A DNA stretch of 64,000 nucleotides. Origin: Candidatus Altimarinota bacterium. Its GTDB lineage: Bacteria; Patescibacteriota; Gracilibacteria; BD1-5; UBA6164. The position numbers and the translations under genes are program-made. Position 1 is the stretch's first letter; every line of letters begins with the position of its first letter. The DNA is taken from positions 1 through 64,000 of the forward strand of contig JACFNZ010000005.1 of the NCBI GenBank assembly GCA_019454605.1. Reading direction: 5' to 3'. Below the pieces are notes generated by a model. The model was not told the DNA's origin and did not search any database. It worked only from the letters and a program-made list of their open reading frames with translations. This document shows positions 1 to 10,033 of the stretch, in pieces.

Positions 1-621
1 TGAAATACTTTTGATAGAATTACAAAACAAGTAAATTTAATTTCAAATTGGCAACAACAAGCAAAGGATTGAATGAAGTCTTGGCAAGATGCTATTGCAA
101 TGCTTGATTGAACTATAGATACAAGAAGGGAAGAGAGAATTGAAAGAGAATTGCTTGAAAAAGAATTAAAAAGTCAATGAACAAGTTTACATCAATCAGA
201 TGCTATGCTAAGTAATTTAGATAAATATAATGAAAGTTGATGATACTCTGAAGGGAATAATTTTATAACAAATAGTTTTGATTATTTGAAAAATTCAGTA
301 AAATCTCAAGTAGATAGTTTTAAAGAGAGTATTTTAGAAAATTTTAAAAAATCTTCTAAAAAAGAAGTTCCAATAGATAATTTTTCAAATGTAGAGGAAA
401 ATATAAATATATCTAAAATAATAGAAGAACAAGTTTCTTCTATGTATAATAAAGAATTACCTTTTGCTAATATTCAAGATGATACAAATTTATGACTTGA
501 ATGAAGAATGATTGAACTTCATTATGATTTAAATCAAGCAATTTGAAATTTAGACTCAACTATAAAAGTATCACAAAAAGTTTGTAATGACCAATGAAAA
601 TGACTTTGAGTTTGTGAATAA
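1..621 (+). CDS. Unknown helical protein, 5'-truncated by window edge
   Basis: Open in frame 1 from the first base to TAA at 619-621, with many TGA codons read as glycine. The visible 206 residues are rich in Glu, Lys, Gln and Asn and look helical or coiled-coil. The C-terminus (KVCNDQGKGLGVCE) holds two cysteines. There is no membrane segment in the visible part and no family that I recognise. It lies 41 bases upstream of map on the same strand. Function unknown. Confidence 0.7.
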
Positions 622-662
622 ATATACTTTCCCCCAGTAAAATATTTTTTAAAAAATAAACC

Positions 663-1433
663 ATGACAAGAGTAAAAAAAGAAGTTTTAATTAAAAATGC
701 TAAAGAAATAAGTGTAATGAAAGAATTAGCACTAGTTCATAAAGAAGTTTTTGAAGAAATAAAAAAAATGGTGAAACCATGAACAAGTGCAATGGAAGTA
801 AATAAATTATGTGAAGATATTTGTAATAAATACAATGTATTATGCTGATTTAAATGAGTTTATAATTTCCCTTGAAATATTTGTATAAGTATAAATGATT
901 GTGTAGTACATGGGATTCCTACAAAAAATATGATTTTTCAAGAAGGGGATGTGGTAAAATTTGACTTTTGAGTTAAAGATAAAAGACATGGACTTAATAC
1001 AGACCGAGCATTCTCTATGATTATTTGAGATCCTTTAAAAGATTTAGAAAAAGTAAAATTTTTAAAAGTAGTTGAAGAGGCTATGTATAAATGAATTGCA
1101 AAAGCAATAGCTTGAAATAGAGTTTGAGATATATGACATGCTATACAAACACATGTCGAAAGTCATGGTTATCATATAATTAAAGATTTAACTTGACACT
1201 CTATATGATATAATTTACATGAAAAACCATATATTCCAAATTTTTGACAAGCTTGAAAATGAGAAATATTAAAAGAAAATATGACTTTAGCAATTGAACC
1301 AATAGTTTGACTTACAACATGAAAAATAATTGATAAATGATGATTCCCTTTATATATGGCTGATTGAAATATCGGAGCACAATTTGAACATACTATACTT
1401 GTAAAACCAGTATATCCTGAAATAATAATTTAA
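663..1433 (+). CDS. map: Methionine aminopeptidase, type I
   Basis: 256 residues. It removes the initiator methionine from nascent proteins in the cytoplasm. The five metal ligands expected for the family are visible: D101 (KFDFG), D114 (NTDRAF), H179 (TGHSIG), E212 (AIEP) and E242 (QFEHT). The substrate-side histidine lies in NDCVVHGIPT. Length matches bacterial type Ia enzymes without the extra N-terminal zinc domain. The start is the first ATG after an A/T tract, with no Shine-Dalgarno. A terminator follows immediately. Confidence 0.95.
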
Positions 1434-1435
1434 AA

Positions 1436-1458
1436 GTGGAAAAAATTTCCATTTTTTT
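1436..1458 (+). terminator. Rho-independent terminator after map
   Basis: Stem TGGAAA/TTTCCA with an AAA loop, followed by a run of seven T, directly after the map stop codon. Confidence 0.7.
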
Positions 1459-1499
1459 ATTTTTTTTATATACTAACACTAGTTATTTAATTTAAAATT

Positions 1500-2417
1500 A
1501 TGAATTTTATAAAAGCAAAAATTGATTTTTTAGATTGGTTGCAGTTTATGAAAAATAAATCACCAAAAACTATAGAACAATATAATAGACATCTTTTAAA
1601 ATTTGAAGATTATTTAATTGATATTTGATTAAAAGATATAGAATTAAAAGATTTTGATATAAAAATAATAAATGATTTTAGAATATTTTTACATAAAAAC
1701 TCTAAAAAAAGTATATCAATAAAAACAGCAAATGCTTATATGATAACTTTGAGATCTTTTTTTAAATACTTAGAAAAACAAGATATACAAAGCTTTTCCC
1801 CAACAAAAATTGACTTAATAAAAAACGAAGAAAGAAAAGTTGAATTTCTTACAAATGAAGAATTAGATAGATTAGTTAATTCTATATGAGATGAAAATAT
1901 AAAAGATCTAAGAGATTTAGCTATAATAAAAACAATTTATTCGACTTGACTTAGAGTCTCAGAAACTATTTCTTTAAATATTAATGATATAGATTTTACT
2001 CAAAAGCAATTTACAATTAGATGAAAATGAAGAAAATTAAGGATTGTTTTTATCGGAGAAGATGCCATAATACAAATAAAAAAATATCTAAATAAAAGAA
2101 ATGATAATTTTAAACCACTTTTTATTAGACATAATTATGATATAAAAAATATAGATATATTATATGATGAAAAAGTTAGATTAACAAGAAATTGGTTGTC
2201 AGATATGGTGGGAAAAAGGTGAATAGAAGCTAAAATAACAAAAAAAATTTCAGCCCATACATTAAGACACTCTTTTGCTACAACACTTCTATGAGCTTGA
2301 GCAGATTTAAGAAGTATTCAAGAATTACTTTGACATTCAAATATATCAACTACACAAATATATACACACATAACAAATCCAAAACTAAAAGAAATACATA
2401 ATAACATAATAAAATAA
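1500..2417 (+). CDS. Tyrosine recombinase, XerC/XerD family
   Basis: 305 residues, the usual Xer size: an N-terminal SAM-like core-binding domain (about 1-110) and a C-terminal catalytic domain. The catalytic set is present: R152 (STGLRVSE), H253-T-L-R256-H (AHTLRHSF), H279 (LLGHSN) and the nucleophile Y288 (IYTHI). The likely role is resolution of chromosome dimers at dif. No integrase-type neighbours or attachment sites are visible, so a housekeeping Xer is more likely than a phage integrase. It starts a tight cluster with pth (1-base gap) and murC. Confidence 0.93.
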
Positions 2418-2418
2418 T

Positions 2419-2952
2419 ATGAGATTAATAATTTGACTATGAAACCCTTGAGATAAATATAAAAATACTAGACATAATGTTTGATTTTTATTTTTAGATT
2501 GGTTAAAAAAAGATATGAATATATCAAATAATTTTGAATTTGAGCAAAAGTTTAATGCAGAAATTTTTGGATTAGATATTTTATGAGAAAAATATCTATT
2601 TATAAAACCACAAACTTTTATGAATTTATCTGGAGATAGTGTATTAAAACTTATGAGTTTTTATAATATAAAAAAAGAAGATATTATTGTAGTTTTTGAT
2701 GATATATCTATGGATTTTTGAAAAATTAGATACAGGGAAAAAGGTTCTGCTTGAGGGCAGAATTGAATAAAGGATATTATAAATAAAATATGAGATGACT
2801 TTAAAAGAATAAAGATATGAATATGATATGACACAAGATGGGATTTAAGTGATTGGGTTTTATCAAAATTTAATGAAGAAGAATTTGAAAAATTAAGTAA
2901 AGATATATTTAAAGAAGTAAATAATTTATTAAAAACTAACTTTATAAAATAA
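2419..2952 (+). CDS. pth: Peptidyl-tRNA hydrolase
   Basis: 177 residues. It cleaves the ester bond of peptidyl-tRNAs released by stalled ribosomes. The N-terminus MRLIIGLGNPGDKYKNTRHN carries the family GLGNPG and the catalytic-region Asn and His; KPQTFMNLSGDSV follows and FDDISMDFGKIR holds the conserved Asp. Three of the early glycines are TGA. ATG begins one base after the xer stop, and the TAA overlaps the murC ATG (TAATG), which implies one operon with translational coupling. Confidence 0.95.
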
Positions 2953-4292
2953 TGAATAAAAAAGTATATATAATATGAATATGATGAATATGAGTTTCTT
3001 GAATTGCAAGATATTATAACCATATTTGATATGAAGTTTATTGAAGTGATTCTACAAATAGTGAATTAATAGAAAATTTAAAAAAAGAAAAAATAGATAT
3101 ATTTATTTGAGAAAGAAATGATTTTATAAGTCGTGGTATAGATTTAGTTATTTATACTGAAGCAATTCCAAAAAATAATAAAGAATTACAAAAAGCTTTA
3201 GAACTAGGTATAAAAACTCTAACTTATCCAGAGGCACTTGCTTTAATTGCAAATGATAAAAAATTAATAGCAATTTCAGGAAGTCATTGAAAATCAACTA
3301 CAACTTCTATGATTTCTATTTTAATGCAAAATAGTAACTTAAAAATTAATACAATAGTTTGAAGTTTATTAAAAGAATTTGGTGGGAAAAACTCTTATTT
3401 TTCAGATAGTGAATATTTTTCTATAGAAGCTTGTGAATATAAAAGAAGTTTTTTGAAATATACTCCATATATTTGAGTTATTACAAATATTGATTTAGAT
3501 CATTTAGATTATTATAAAGATTTAGAAGATTATATAAGTGCTTTTGAAAGCTTTATAAATAATATTAAAATCTGATGATATGTGTTAATTAATTGATATG
3601 ATAAAAATAGTTTAAAATTGGTGGGGAAAAGGCAAGATATAAACTATATTATTATATATAATGATTATTATGAAGTGATAAATAATGAGTTGATAAAAAA
3701 ATATACAATTCCTAACTTTAGTTTAAAGATACCAGGAAAGCATATACTTTTTGATGCTAAAATTGCTTATACTGTGTGAAAAATAGTTTGATTAGATGAT
3801 GATTTGATTATTAATTCATTAAAAAACTATAATGGTATTTGGAGAAGATCTGAAATAGTTTGAGAAACTTTAAATTGAAATATTTTAATGAGTGATTATG
3901 GACATCATCCAACAGAAATAAAATTAAATTTAGAAGCTTTGAAAGATAAATATAAAAATAAAGAGATAGTATGTATTTTTCAACCTCATCAGTATAATAG
4001 AACACTAGAGTTGTTAGAGGACTTTAAAGAATCTTTTTTGAACAGTGATTTACTTATAGTGCCAAATATATATAAATCAAGAGATAGTTTAGAAGATATG
4101 TGAAAAATAAATTGAGAAAGTTTTTTAAATTATATAAATCATAATAATAAAATTTTTTGAAATTGACTTGAGAATACTTTAGAAATTATAAAAAAATTAG
4201 ATATAGATAATCCCAATAAATATTTATTTATACTTCAATGAGCTTGAGATATAGATAATTTAAGATATGATATAGAAATAAAAAGAGATTAG
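2952..4292 (+). CDS. murC: UDP-N-acetylmuramate--L-alanine ligase
   Basis: 446 residues. It adds the first amino acid (L-Ala) to UDP-MurNAc in peptidoglycan precursor synthesis. The N-terminal nucleotide-binding glycine loop is GIGGIGVSGIARYY, the P-loop is [14 protein letters not shown], and the central domain holds [10 protein letters not shown]. The C-terminal ligase domain has [10 protein letters not shown] and QPHQYNRT, both typical of MurC. Eight of the glycines in the first 20 codons are TGA. It is the last gene of the xer-pth-murC cluster. Other mur genes except mraY are not in this window. Confidence 0.93.
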
Positions 4293-4313
4293 CTTGAAAC
4301 TAATCTCTTTTTA
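4281..4313. terminator. Bidirectional terminator between murC and secD
   Basis: Stem AAAGAGATTAG / CTAATCTCTTT with a short loop and an A-run and T-run on either side. It begins inside the murC stop region and lies between the convergent murC and secD. Confidence 0.8.
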
Positions 4314-4330
4314 TTTGATTTAAAATAATT

Positions 4331-6010
4331 TTACTTTATCCCTAAAAATACCTTTAAATTTAAATCTTTTTTTCTTGAATATATTGATATAAATAATTTT
4401 GATATAAATAAAGCAGTAAATAATGAAACTATAAGTCAAATTAAAACCATTAATCAAAATCATTTAATCATATTTATACCAAATATAAATAAAATAATTG
4501 AAACTATAATTCAAGTAATATTTGAATCCCATATAGCAGAAAAAGATTTATCAAATCATTCCTTTATAGCATCATTTGTCTTTTTTCATTCAACTAAAGC
4601 TTCTTTTAATCTTTCAAAAATTAAAACATTTGCATCAATTGCCATTCAAACTGATAAAATAAATCAAGCAATTCAAGCTAGTGTTAAAACTATTCAAAAT
4701 AATTTTATTATAGCAAGCATTAAAGTTATATAAATAAATAATGAAACTCAAGCAAGTAACCCTCAAACTCTATAAATTAATACTAAAAATATTATTATAG
4801 CAATAAATCACCATATTCAAGCATTTATTAATTGAGTTAAAGAATTAGCTCATAATTTTGAATCTATAGTTCTTTCTGAAGTCAAATAAATTGGAGCAGG
4901 AACAACTCAAGTATTTATATCTTGAGAAAGTTTTACTGCTTCTTTTGGTGTATATGATCAAGTAATAACAGCTTTTCAAGTTAAAATAGTATCATTAACT
5001 GTTGGTGAAGTAAGTAAATCTCATCAAACAAATATTGCTATAGGAGATCATTTTAATCTTTTTGTTAATTCTCAAAATACTTCTGCTCATTCATCATTAA
5101 AAGTAAGCTCAATCATTGGTTGAAATGCTTGGTTGTATTGAACTGCTGAAGAGATAAAGTTTTTTTCATTTAAAACTCTTCATTTACTATCTTTTGCAGG
5201 CATCCATTCTGATGGTTGTCAAGAAACAAAGGCATAATTAAAATCAATTAAACCTCAAGAATTTGATTTTACATCAATTATCCAATATCATTTATCTTGA
5301 GTAGTAGTTAATTCTCAGTTAGAAATTCATATAGAACTTAATCATGTTCAAGTTAATACTTCACTATAAATTCAAGTTTTTAAATTAGTTGTATCTAATG
5401 TAAAATATGGTTTTAATGAATTAGTAGTTCAAGTTAAAGTTCAAATATTGATATTTTCATTATTATCTTTAAAAATAGTTGAATTTACTCAAAAATTATA
5501 CTCACTTGTTTTAGCTTCTTTTAAAAAATTATCTGCTAAAATTTTTCTTTCTTCTAAATCTTTTTGAGTAACTTCATTTCTTTGTTCTTTGAATTCAATT
5601 TTCATTACTTTTCAAATAGCATCTTTTGCTCTTTTTATATTTGCTTCATTTTCTTGTTTATTATTTCATTTTAAAGGAATTTGAACAATTATATGTTTTT
5701 CATTTCAGTAAGATGCTGTTGTTATAACTGAATCATTAATTTTTAAACTTTCAATTCTTTTATCAACAATTGATTTTAATCATTCAATTATACTTTTTTC
5801 TTTTTGTAAATTATATCATTCTTCATTTTGGACTTGTGATAAATCTATTTTATAATCAAGCTCAACTCATCATTGTAAGTCAAGTCATAATCTATAGTTA
5901 TTTCAAGAAAAAGGCATATTTATATTATAAACATTCCAAGGTACTGCATAGTAAATAGTTGCAATAAAAAGTATTATTACAAATGCTAATTTATAAATTA
6001 ATTTTTCCAT
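4331..6010 (-). CDS. secD: Protein translocase subunit SecD
   Basis: 559 residues. SecD is an accessory subunit of the Sec translocon that uses the proton gradient to complete export. It has an N-terminal membrane segment, then YRLGLDLQGGVEL (family motif), a periplasmic P1 region, the conserved GVVPAPIYLTSERTI segment, and five C-terminal hydrophobic segments starting near GALGANSL. NANVLIFERLKEAL is the typical SecD/SecF loop. No SecF partner lies beside it, so secF must be elsewhere or absent. Confidence 0.92.
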
Positions 6011-6068
6011 AATATTTTAAAAAGTATAAAGTTAAGAAAGTTTATATACTTTTTTTTAAAAAAGTAAA

Positions 6069-6098
6069 GAAAAAATCTTGCATTTGCAAGATTTTTTT
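6069..6098 (-). terminator. Terminator after peroxiredoxin gene
   Basis: Stem AAATCTTGC / GCAAGATTT with a 4-base loop. The A-run on the + strand gives a U-run for reverse-strand transcripts, and it sits just past the peroxiredoxin stop. A T-run on the other side could let it work in both directions. Confidence 0.75.
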
Positions 6099-6103
6099 CT
6101 TTT

Positions 6104-6712
6104 TTAATTTAAAGCTTCATAAACTTCTCAAGCTATTTTTATTGAAGGCTTTAGAGTTTTTGATCAAATTGCCCATTTTGCAGGACATGCAGTTCAAGGA
6201 TTTTTATTCATAAATTGTAATGCTTCAATTTTTCTAATTAGTTCTTCACTATTTCTTCCTAAAGGTCAAGAAGTAACTTCTATTCATCTAATTATTAAAT
6301 CAGGATCTATTATAAAAGTTCATCTTCAAGCTATTCAAGATTCTTCATCTAATATATTATACATATCAGCAACATTTAAAGCATGATCAGAAAGCATAGT
6401 ATAAGGGAATTTTTCCATTAATTTTTCATGTTTAACCCAAGCTCTGTGAGAAAATACAGTATCTGTTGAAGCAGAAAGTATTTTTACTCCTAATTCATCA
6501 AATTTTGCTTTAGCATCTGCCATATCTTTTAGTTCAGTTGGACAAACAAAAGTAAAATCAGCTGGATAGTAAAATAAAACAGTCCATTTTCATCTTAAAT
6601 CTTCTAAACTTACTCTAGTTTCATCATCTTTCACTGGATCGTAAGCTGGTAAGTCAAATAAAGGAGCATGTGAGTCTATTTTAGCAATATTGTAGTAATT
6701 TAATTCTTCCAT
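6104..6712 (-). CDS. Peroxiredoxin, AhpC/TSA family (2-Cys)
   Basis: 202 residues. It reduces peroxides using a reactive cysteine. The peroxidatic Cys lies in PADFTFVCPTEL and the resolving Cys near the C-terminus in GTACPAKW, so it is a typical 2-Cys Prx. The spacing SASTDTVFSHRAW and the length fit the AhpC/Prx1 class. No ahpF-like reductase is adjacent. A perfect Fur/PerR-like palindrome lies 30 bases upstream of the ATG, which suggests regulation by metal or peroxide. Confidence 0.93.
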
Positions 6713-6741
6713 ATTATTTTTGGTTAATAATTAATAAAATC

Positions 6742-6764
6742 TTAATGAGAATAATTCTCATTAA
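6742..6764 (-). promoter_or_regulatory. Fur/PerR-like operator upstream of peroxiredoxin
   Basis: Perfect 11-1-11 inverted repeat with arms TTAATGAGAAT and ATTCTCATTAA around a single A. The core TGAGAAT-A-ATTCTCA has the 7-1-7 geometry known for Fur-family regulators (Fur, PerR, Zur). It lies between the divergent peroxiredoxin and ftsE genes, 30 bases from the peroxiredoxin ATG and 118 from the ftsE ATG. The sequence is direct observation; the binding protein is inferred, and no Fur-family gene is in the window. Confidence 0.65.
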
Positions 6765-6881
6765 CTAAAAATATATTAATTATTTTAAATAATAAGTCAA
6801 AAGATTTTATAAATTAATTTATTTTTGATAATTTTTAAAAATATATATACTTATTTTAATTAAAAAAATAATTAAAAATTT

Positions 6882-7562
6882 ATGAAAATTGATAATTTAA
6901 CTTTAAGTTTTTGAAATAAAAAAGTCTTAGACAAAGTAACTCTTGAGATAAAAAAACAAGAATTTGTGTTTATAATATGATATAGTTGAAGTTGAAAAAC
7001 ATCACTCATAAGAAGTTTGATATGAGATTTTAAACCAGAAAATTGAGATATAATTTTAGATGATGGAAGTTATTTATATAAAAATTTAAATGAAAAAACT
7101 TTAAGACAATATAGAAAAAGGATTTGAGTAATTTTTCAAGACTATAAATTACTTGAATCAAAAACTGTTTATGAAAATGTTGCATTTGCTATGGAGGTTT
7201 GTAATTATAAAGATAGTGAAATTATAAAAAAAGTACCAGAAGTACTTGAGGCAACTTGATTATTGTTAAAAAAAGATAGATTTGCATCTGAATTATCAGG
7301 TTGAGAAAAACAAAGAGTATCTATAGCTAGAGCTTTAGTTCATAATCCAGAAATAATTATTTGAGATGAACCAACTTGAAATCTAGATCCAAAAACAGCA
7401 CTTACTATTATGGAAATATTTGAAGAATTAAATAGACTTTGAAAAACTATTATAATTGCAACTCATGATAAAAATATAGTTGATAGTTATAAAAAAAGAG
7501 TTATCTCTTTTAAAGATAAAAAAATATTTTTAGATGAGGAAAAATGAAGCTATCATATATAA
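6882..7562 (+). CDS. ftsE: Cell division ATP-binding protein FtsE
   Basis: 226 residues, a compact ABC ATPase. The Walker A motif is GYSGSGKTSL (all three glycines are TGA), the Q-loop VIFQDYKLL, the signature LSGGEKQRVSIARAL, Walker B IIIGDEPTGNLD, and the H-loop ATHDK. DYKLLESKTVYENVAFAMEV is the FtsE-type segment. It would pair with FtsX to control septal peptidoglycan hydrolases. Its partner ftsX is 23 kb away at 30908 rather than adjacent, which is unusual. A strong terminator follows, so it is monocistronic. Confidence 0.9.
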
Positions 7563-7594
7563 AAAAAACTAGAAAAAATTTTCTAGTTTTTTTT
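7563..7594. terminator. Terminator between ftsE and ybaB
   Basis: Stem AAAACTAGAAAA / TTTTCTAGTTTT with an AATT centre, flanked by an A-run and a T-run. It can serve both convergent genes. Confidence 0.75.
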
Positions 7595-7595
7595 G

Positions 7596-7925
7596 CTACA
7601 TTGGAGGTAATCATCAAGCTGGAATATTTAATCACATTTGAGACATAACTCATTGCATTTTTTCGGCTGCTACTTCTTGAGCTCTTTTAGTTCATTTATT
7701 TATTGCTTGTGTTATAGCTTCTTCTAAAGCTTTTTTTTGACTATCTGATAATCCAGGGATTAAATCATTTGTTTCAAAATCTGTTTTTTCAACTTTCATT
7801 TCTCAATTTACTGAAATAACAAGTCAATTTACTTCTGCTTCAATTATAGTATTTTCAAGCTCTTTTTTAATTTTCATTGCTTCTTGTTGAAGTTTCATTA
7901 ATTCTCACATTTTTGACATGTCCAT
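7596..7925 (-). CDS. ybaB: YbaB/EbfC family nucleoid-associated protein
   Basis: 109 residues. It starts MDMSKMGELMKLQQEAMKIK and continues KELENTIIEAEVNGLVISVNGEMKVEKTDF, the YbaB fold with a central beta-sheet and flanking helices. A Met/Pro/Gly-rich tail (NIPAGGLPPM) ends the protein. The family binds DNA as a dimer and is often found beside recR or dnaX. Neither is adjacent here. It converges with ftsE. Confidence 0.85.
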
Positions 7926-8073
7926 AATCTATATTTTTAATTATTTTATAAAATTAAAATAATATATTTATATTATTTGTAAGTGAGATTATATTTTTTT
8001 GATTTTTTTTTGCAAATATTTTTTTTATATGATACAATACTTTTGTAATTTATATTTTTAATTTATTTTAAAT

Positions 8074-8856
8074 ATGTCAACAGCAATACAAACAGAAGAA
8101 GATTTATTAATTATTTGAGATACAGATAATGATATAATAGATTTTGATTTTCCTTCAAATACTACATCTTCAAGCATAGATAACTCTTTAGAGATTATAG
8201 ATTCTCCTAAAGTAGATGAAGTCAGTTTTGATTTATGATGATTTGATTTACTTTGATGAAGTGAAGTAGAGAATGAAAAAAAAGAAGAAACATCTTTAGC
8301 GGGTACTTCTTTAGCTGCAGATAATAATACAGTTGATATAGATTTTTGATTTTGAGAAACTAGTTTAACAGAAGAAAAAACTGATTTAGCACTAGAAGCT
8401 ATAAAACAAGAAGAAGTATTAGAAGATTTAAATTTAGAAGGAAAACAAGAAGATTTATTTGATTTGACATCAAATAAAGAAGAAGTTACTTTAAATAATT
8501 TAACTACTTTTGGTGAAAGTAAAGAAGAAGTTGAAAAAGAAGTTACTCCAGCTAAAGAAGAACAAATTTTTGATAGAAATTCAATACTTGATGAAACTAT
8601 ATCTAAAATACAACAAAGAAAAGATTTTATTTCAAAAACAATAGAACAAAAAGAGGATAGTGCATCTATTTTAGATAAAAAAATTGCAAAATTAAAAGAA
8701 GAATTATCGTTTTTAAAAAAAGAAGTTAAAGATTTAGAAATTGAAGATTGAGCCTTAGATTTAGATATAGCAAATATTGAGAAAATGAAAAAAAGTGTTT
8801 TAGAAACTGATTCAACAAGAACAAGAGAACATAAATTAGGGAATATTAAAAAATAA
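8074..8856 (+). CDS. Acidic coiled-coil protein of unknown function
   Basis: 260 residues. The first 160 or so are low-complexity and strongly acidic (Asp, Glu, Thr, Ser) with FDFGFG-type Phe-Gly-Asp motifs. From about residue 165 there is a predicted long coiled coil (KIQQRKDFISKTIEQKED, then Lys/Glu heptads). There is no signal peptide and no membrane segment. It lies 34 bases upstream of a PilT-like ATPase on the same strand, so a role in pilus retraction is possible. I do not recognise the family. Confidence 0.75.
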
Positions 8857-8890
8857 TATTAAAAAATTAAATAAAACTAAAAAATAATAT

Positions 8891-9934
8891 ATGGCAAATT
8901 TAACTGTGCGACCTATACTAGATCATTGTATAAAAATTTGAGCATCTGATATACATATGTCAGAATGAGAAAATATATGATTTAGAGTTCATTGAGAGCT
9001 TTGAAAGGTTTCTTGAAATCCACTTGATACATTAAAAGCAAAACAAATTTTACTTGAACTTTTAAATGATAACAAAGAAGCGGTAAAAGAATTTTTTGAA
9101 AAAAGAGATGCTGACTTTGCTTATATTCATACTGACTGAACACCTTTTAGAGTAAATGCTTTTTATAAATTATGAAAAATAGCTTTTGTTTTAAGAAAAA
9201 TAGCCTCAGAACCAAAAAGTATTGAAGAATTATGATTACCTAGATGAGTTTCAAAGTTTACAAAAGCAAAATGAGGACTTATTTTAGTAACTTGACCAAC
9301 TTGAAGTTGAAAGTCAACATCAATGATATCTATTCTTGATGCTATAAATAAAACAAGAAGAGAACATATAATTACAATTGAAGACCCTACAGAATTTATT
9401 TTTAAAGATAATTTATCTATTTTTTCTCAAAGAGAAGTTTGAAAAGATACTCGTTCATTTTCTTCTGCTTTAAGGGCAGCTATGAGAGAAGACCCAGATA
9501 TAGTTATGGTATGAGAGATGAGAGATAAAGAAACAGTTGAAGCTGCAGTTGAGTTAGCTGAAACATGACACTTAGTTATTTCAACTTTGCATACTGCATG
9601 ATCAGTGCAAACTATAACAAGACTTGTAAATTTTTTCCATCCTGAATTACAACACTCATTTAGATATAAATTATGAGATATATTATTTTGAGTTTTATCT
9701 CAAAGACTTATACCAAAAATATGATGATGAAGAGCTTGAATATTTGAAGTAATGATGATGACTCCTTGAATAAGAAACCTAATTCGTGCTTGAGATTTAG
9801 TTCAAATAAATAATGCAATTGAGATGGGACAATCAGAATGAATGATTACTATGAAAAATTATGCTGATAATTTGAGAGATAAATGAATTGTAAAAGAAGA
9901 AGATTATATAAATTATTTTATGGATGATATGTAA
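8891..9934 (+). CDS. pilT: Type IV pilus retraction ATPase, PilT family
   Basis: 347 residues. The N-terminal domain begins with GASDIHMSEGE, the PilT/GspE-like mark. Walker A is GPTGSGKSTSM, followed by the ITIEDPTEF Asp box, QREVGKDTRSF and LRAAMREDPDIVMVGEMRD (Walker B region). The His box is TLHTAGSVQT, where the second PilT histidine position reads Gly-Ser. The length is typical of PilT rather than the longer PilB. It powers pilus disassembly at the inner membrane. The other pilus genes are at 24-27 kb and 60-62 kb. Confidence 0.9.
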
Positions 9935-9961
9935 AAAGTAGAAATATTTCTACTTTTTTTG
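9935..9961 (+). terminator. Terminator after pilT
   Basis: Stem AAAGTAGAAA / TTTCTACTTT with a TA loop and a T-run, immediately after the pilT stop codon. Confidence 0.75.
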
Positions 9962-10033
9962 TTAAATTATTTTTATTTGTAATTTTTTTGGGAAATTATA
10001 TAATAAAATCATTATTTTAATAATATTTAAAAT

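Noticed and set aside
1500-2417. Integrase of a mobile element
   Set aside because: Housekeeping neighbours, operon with pth and murC, and no repeats or attachment sites.
6335-6523. Short separate ORFs inside larger genes (here within the peroxiredoxin, similarly across the window)
   Set aside because: They result from treating TGA as a stop or from antisense frames; code 25 gives one continuous gene.
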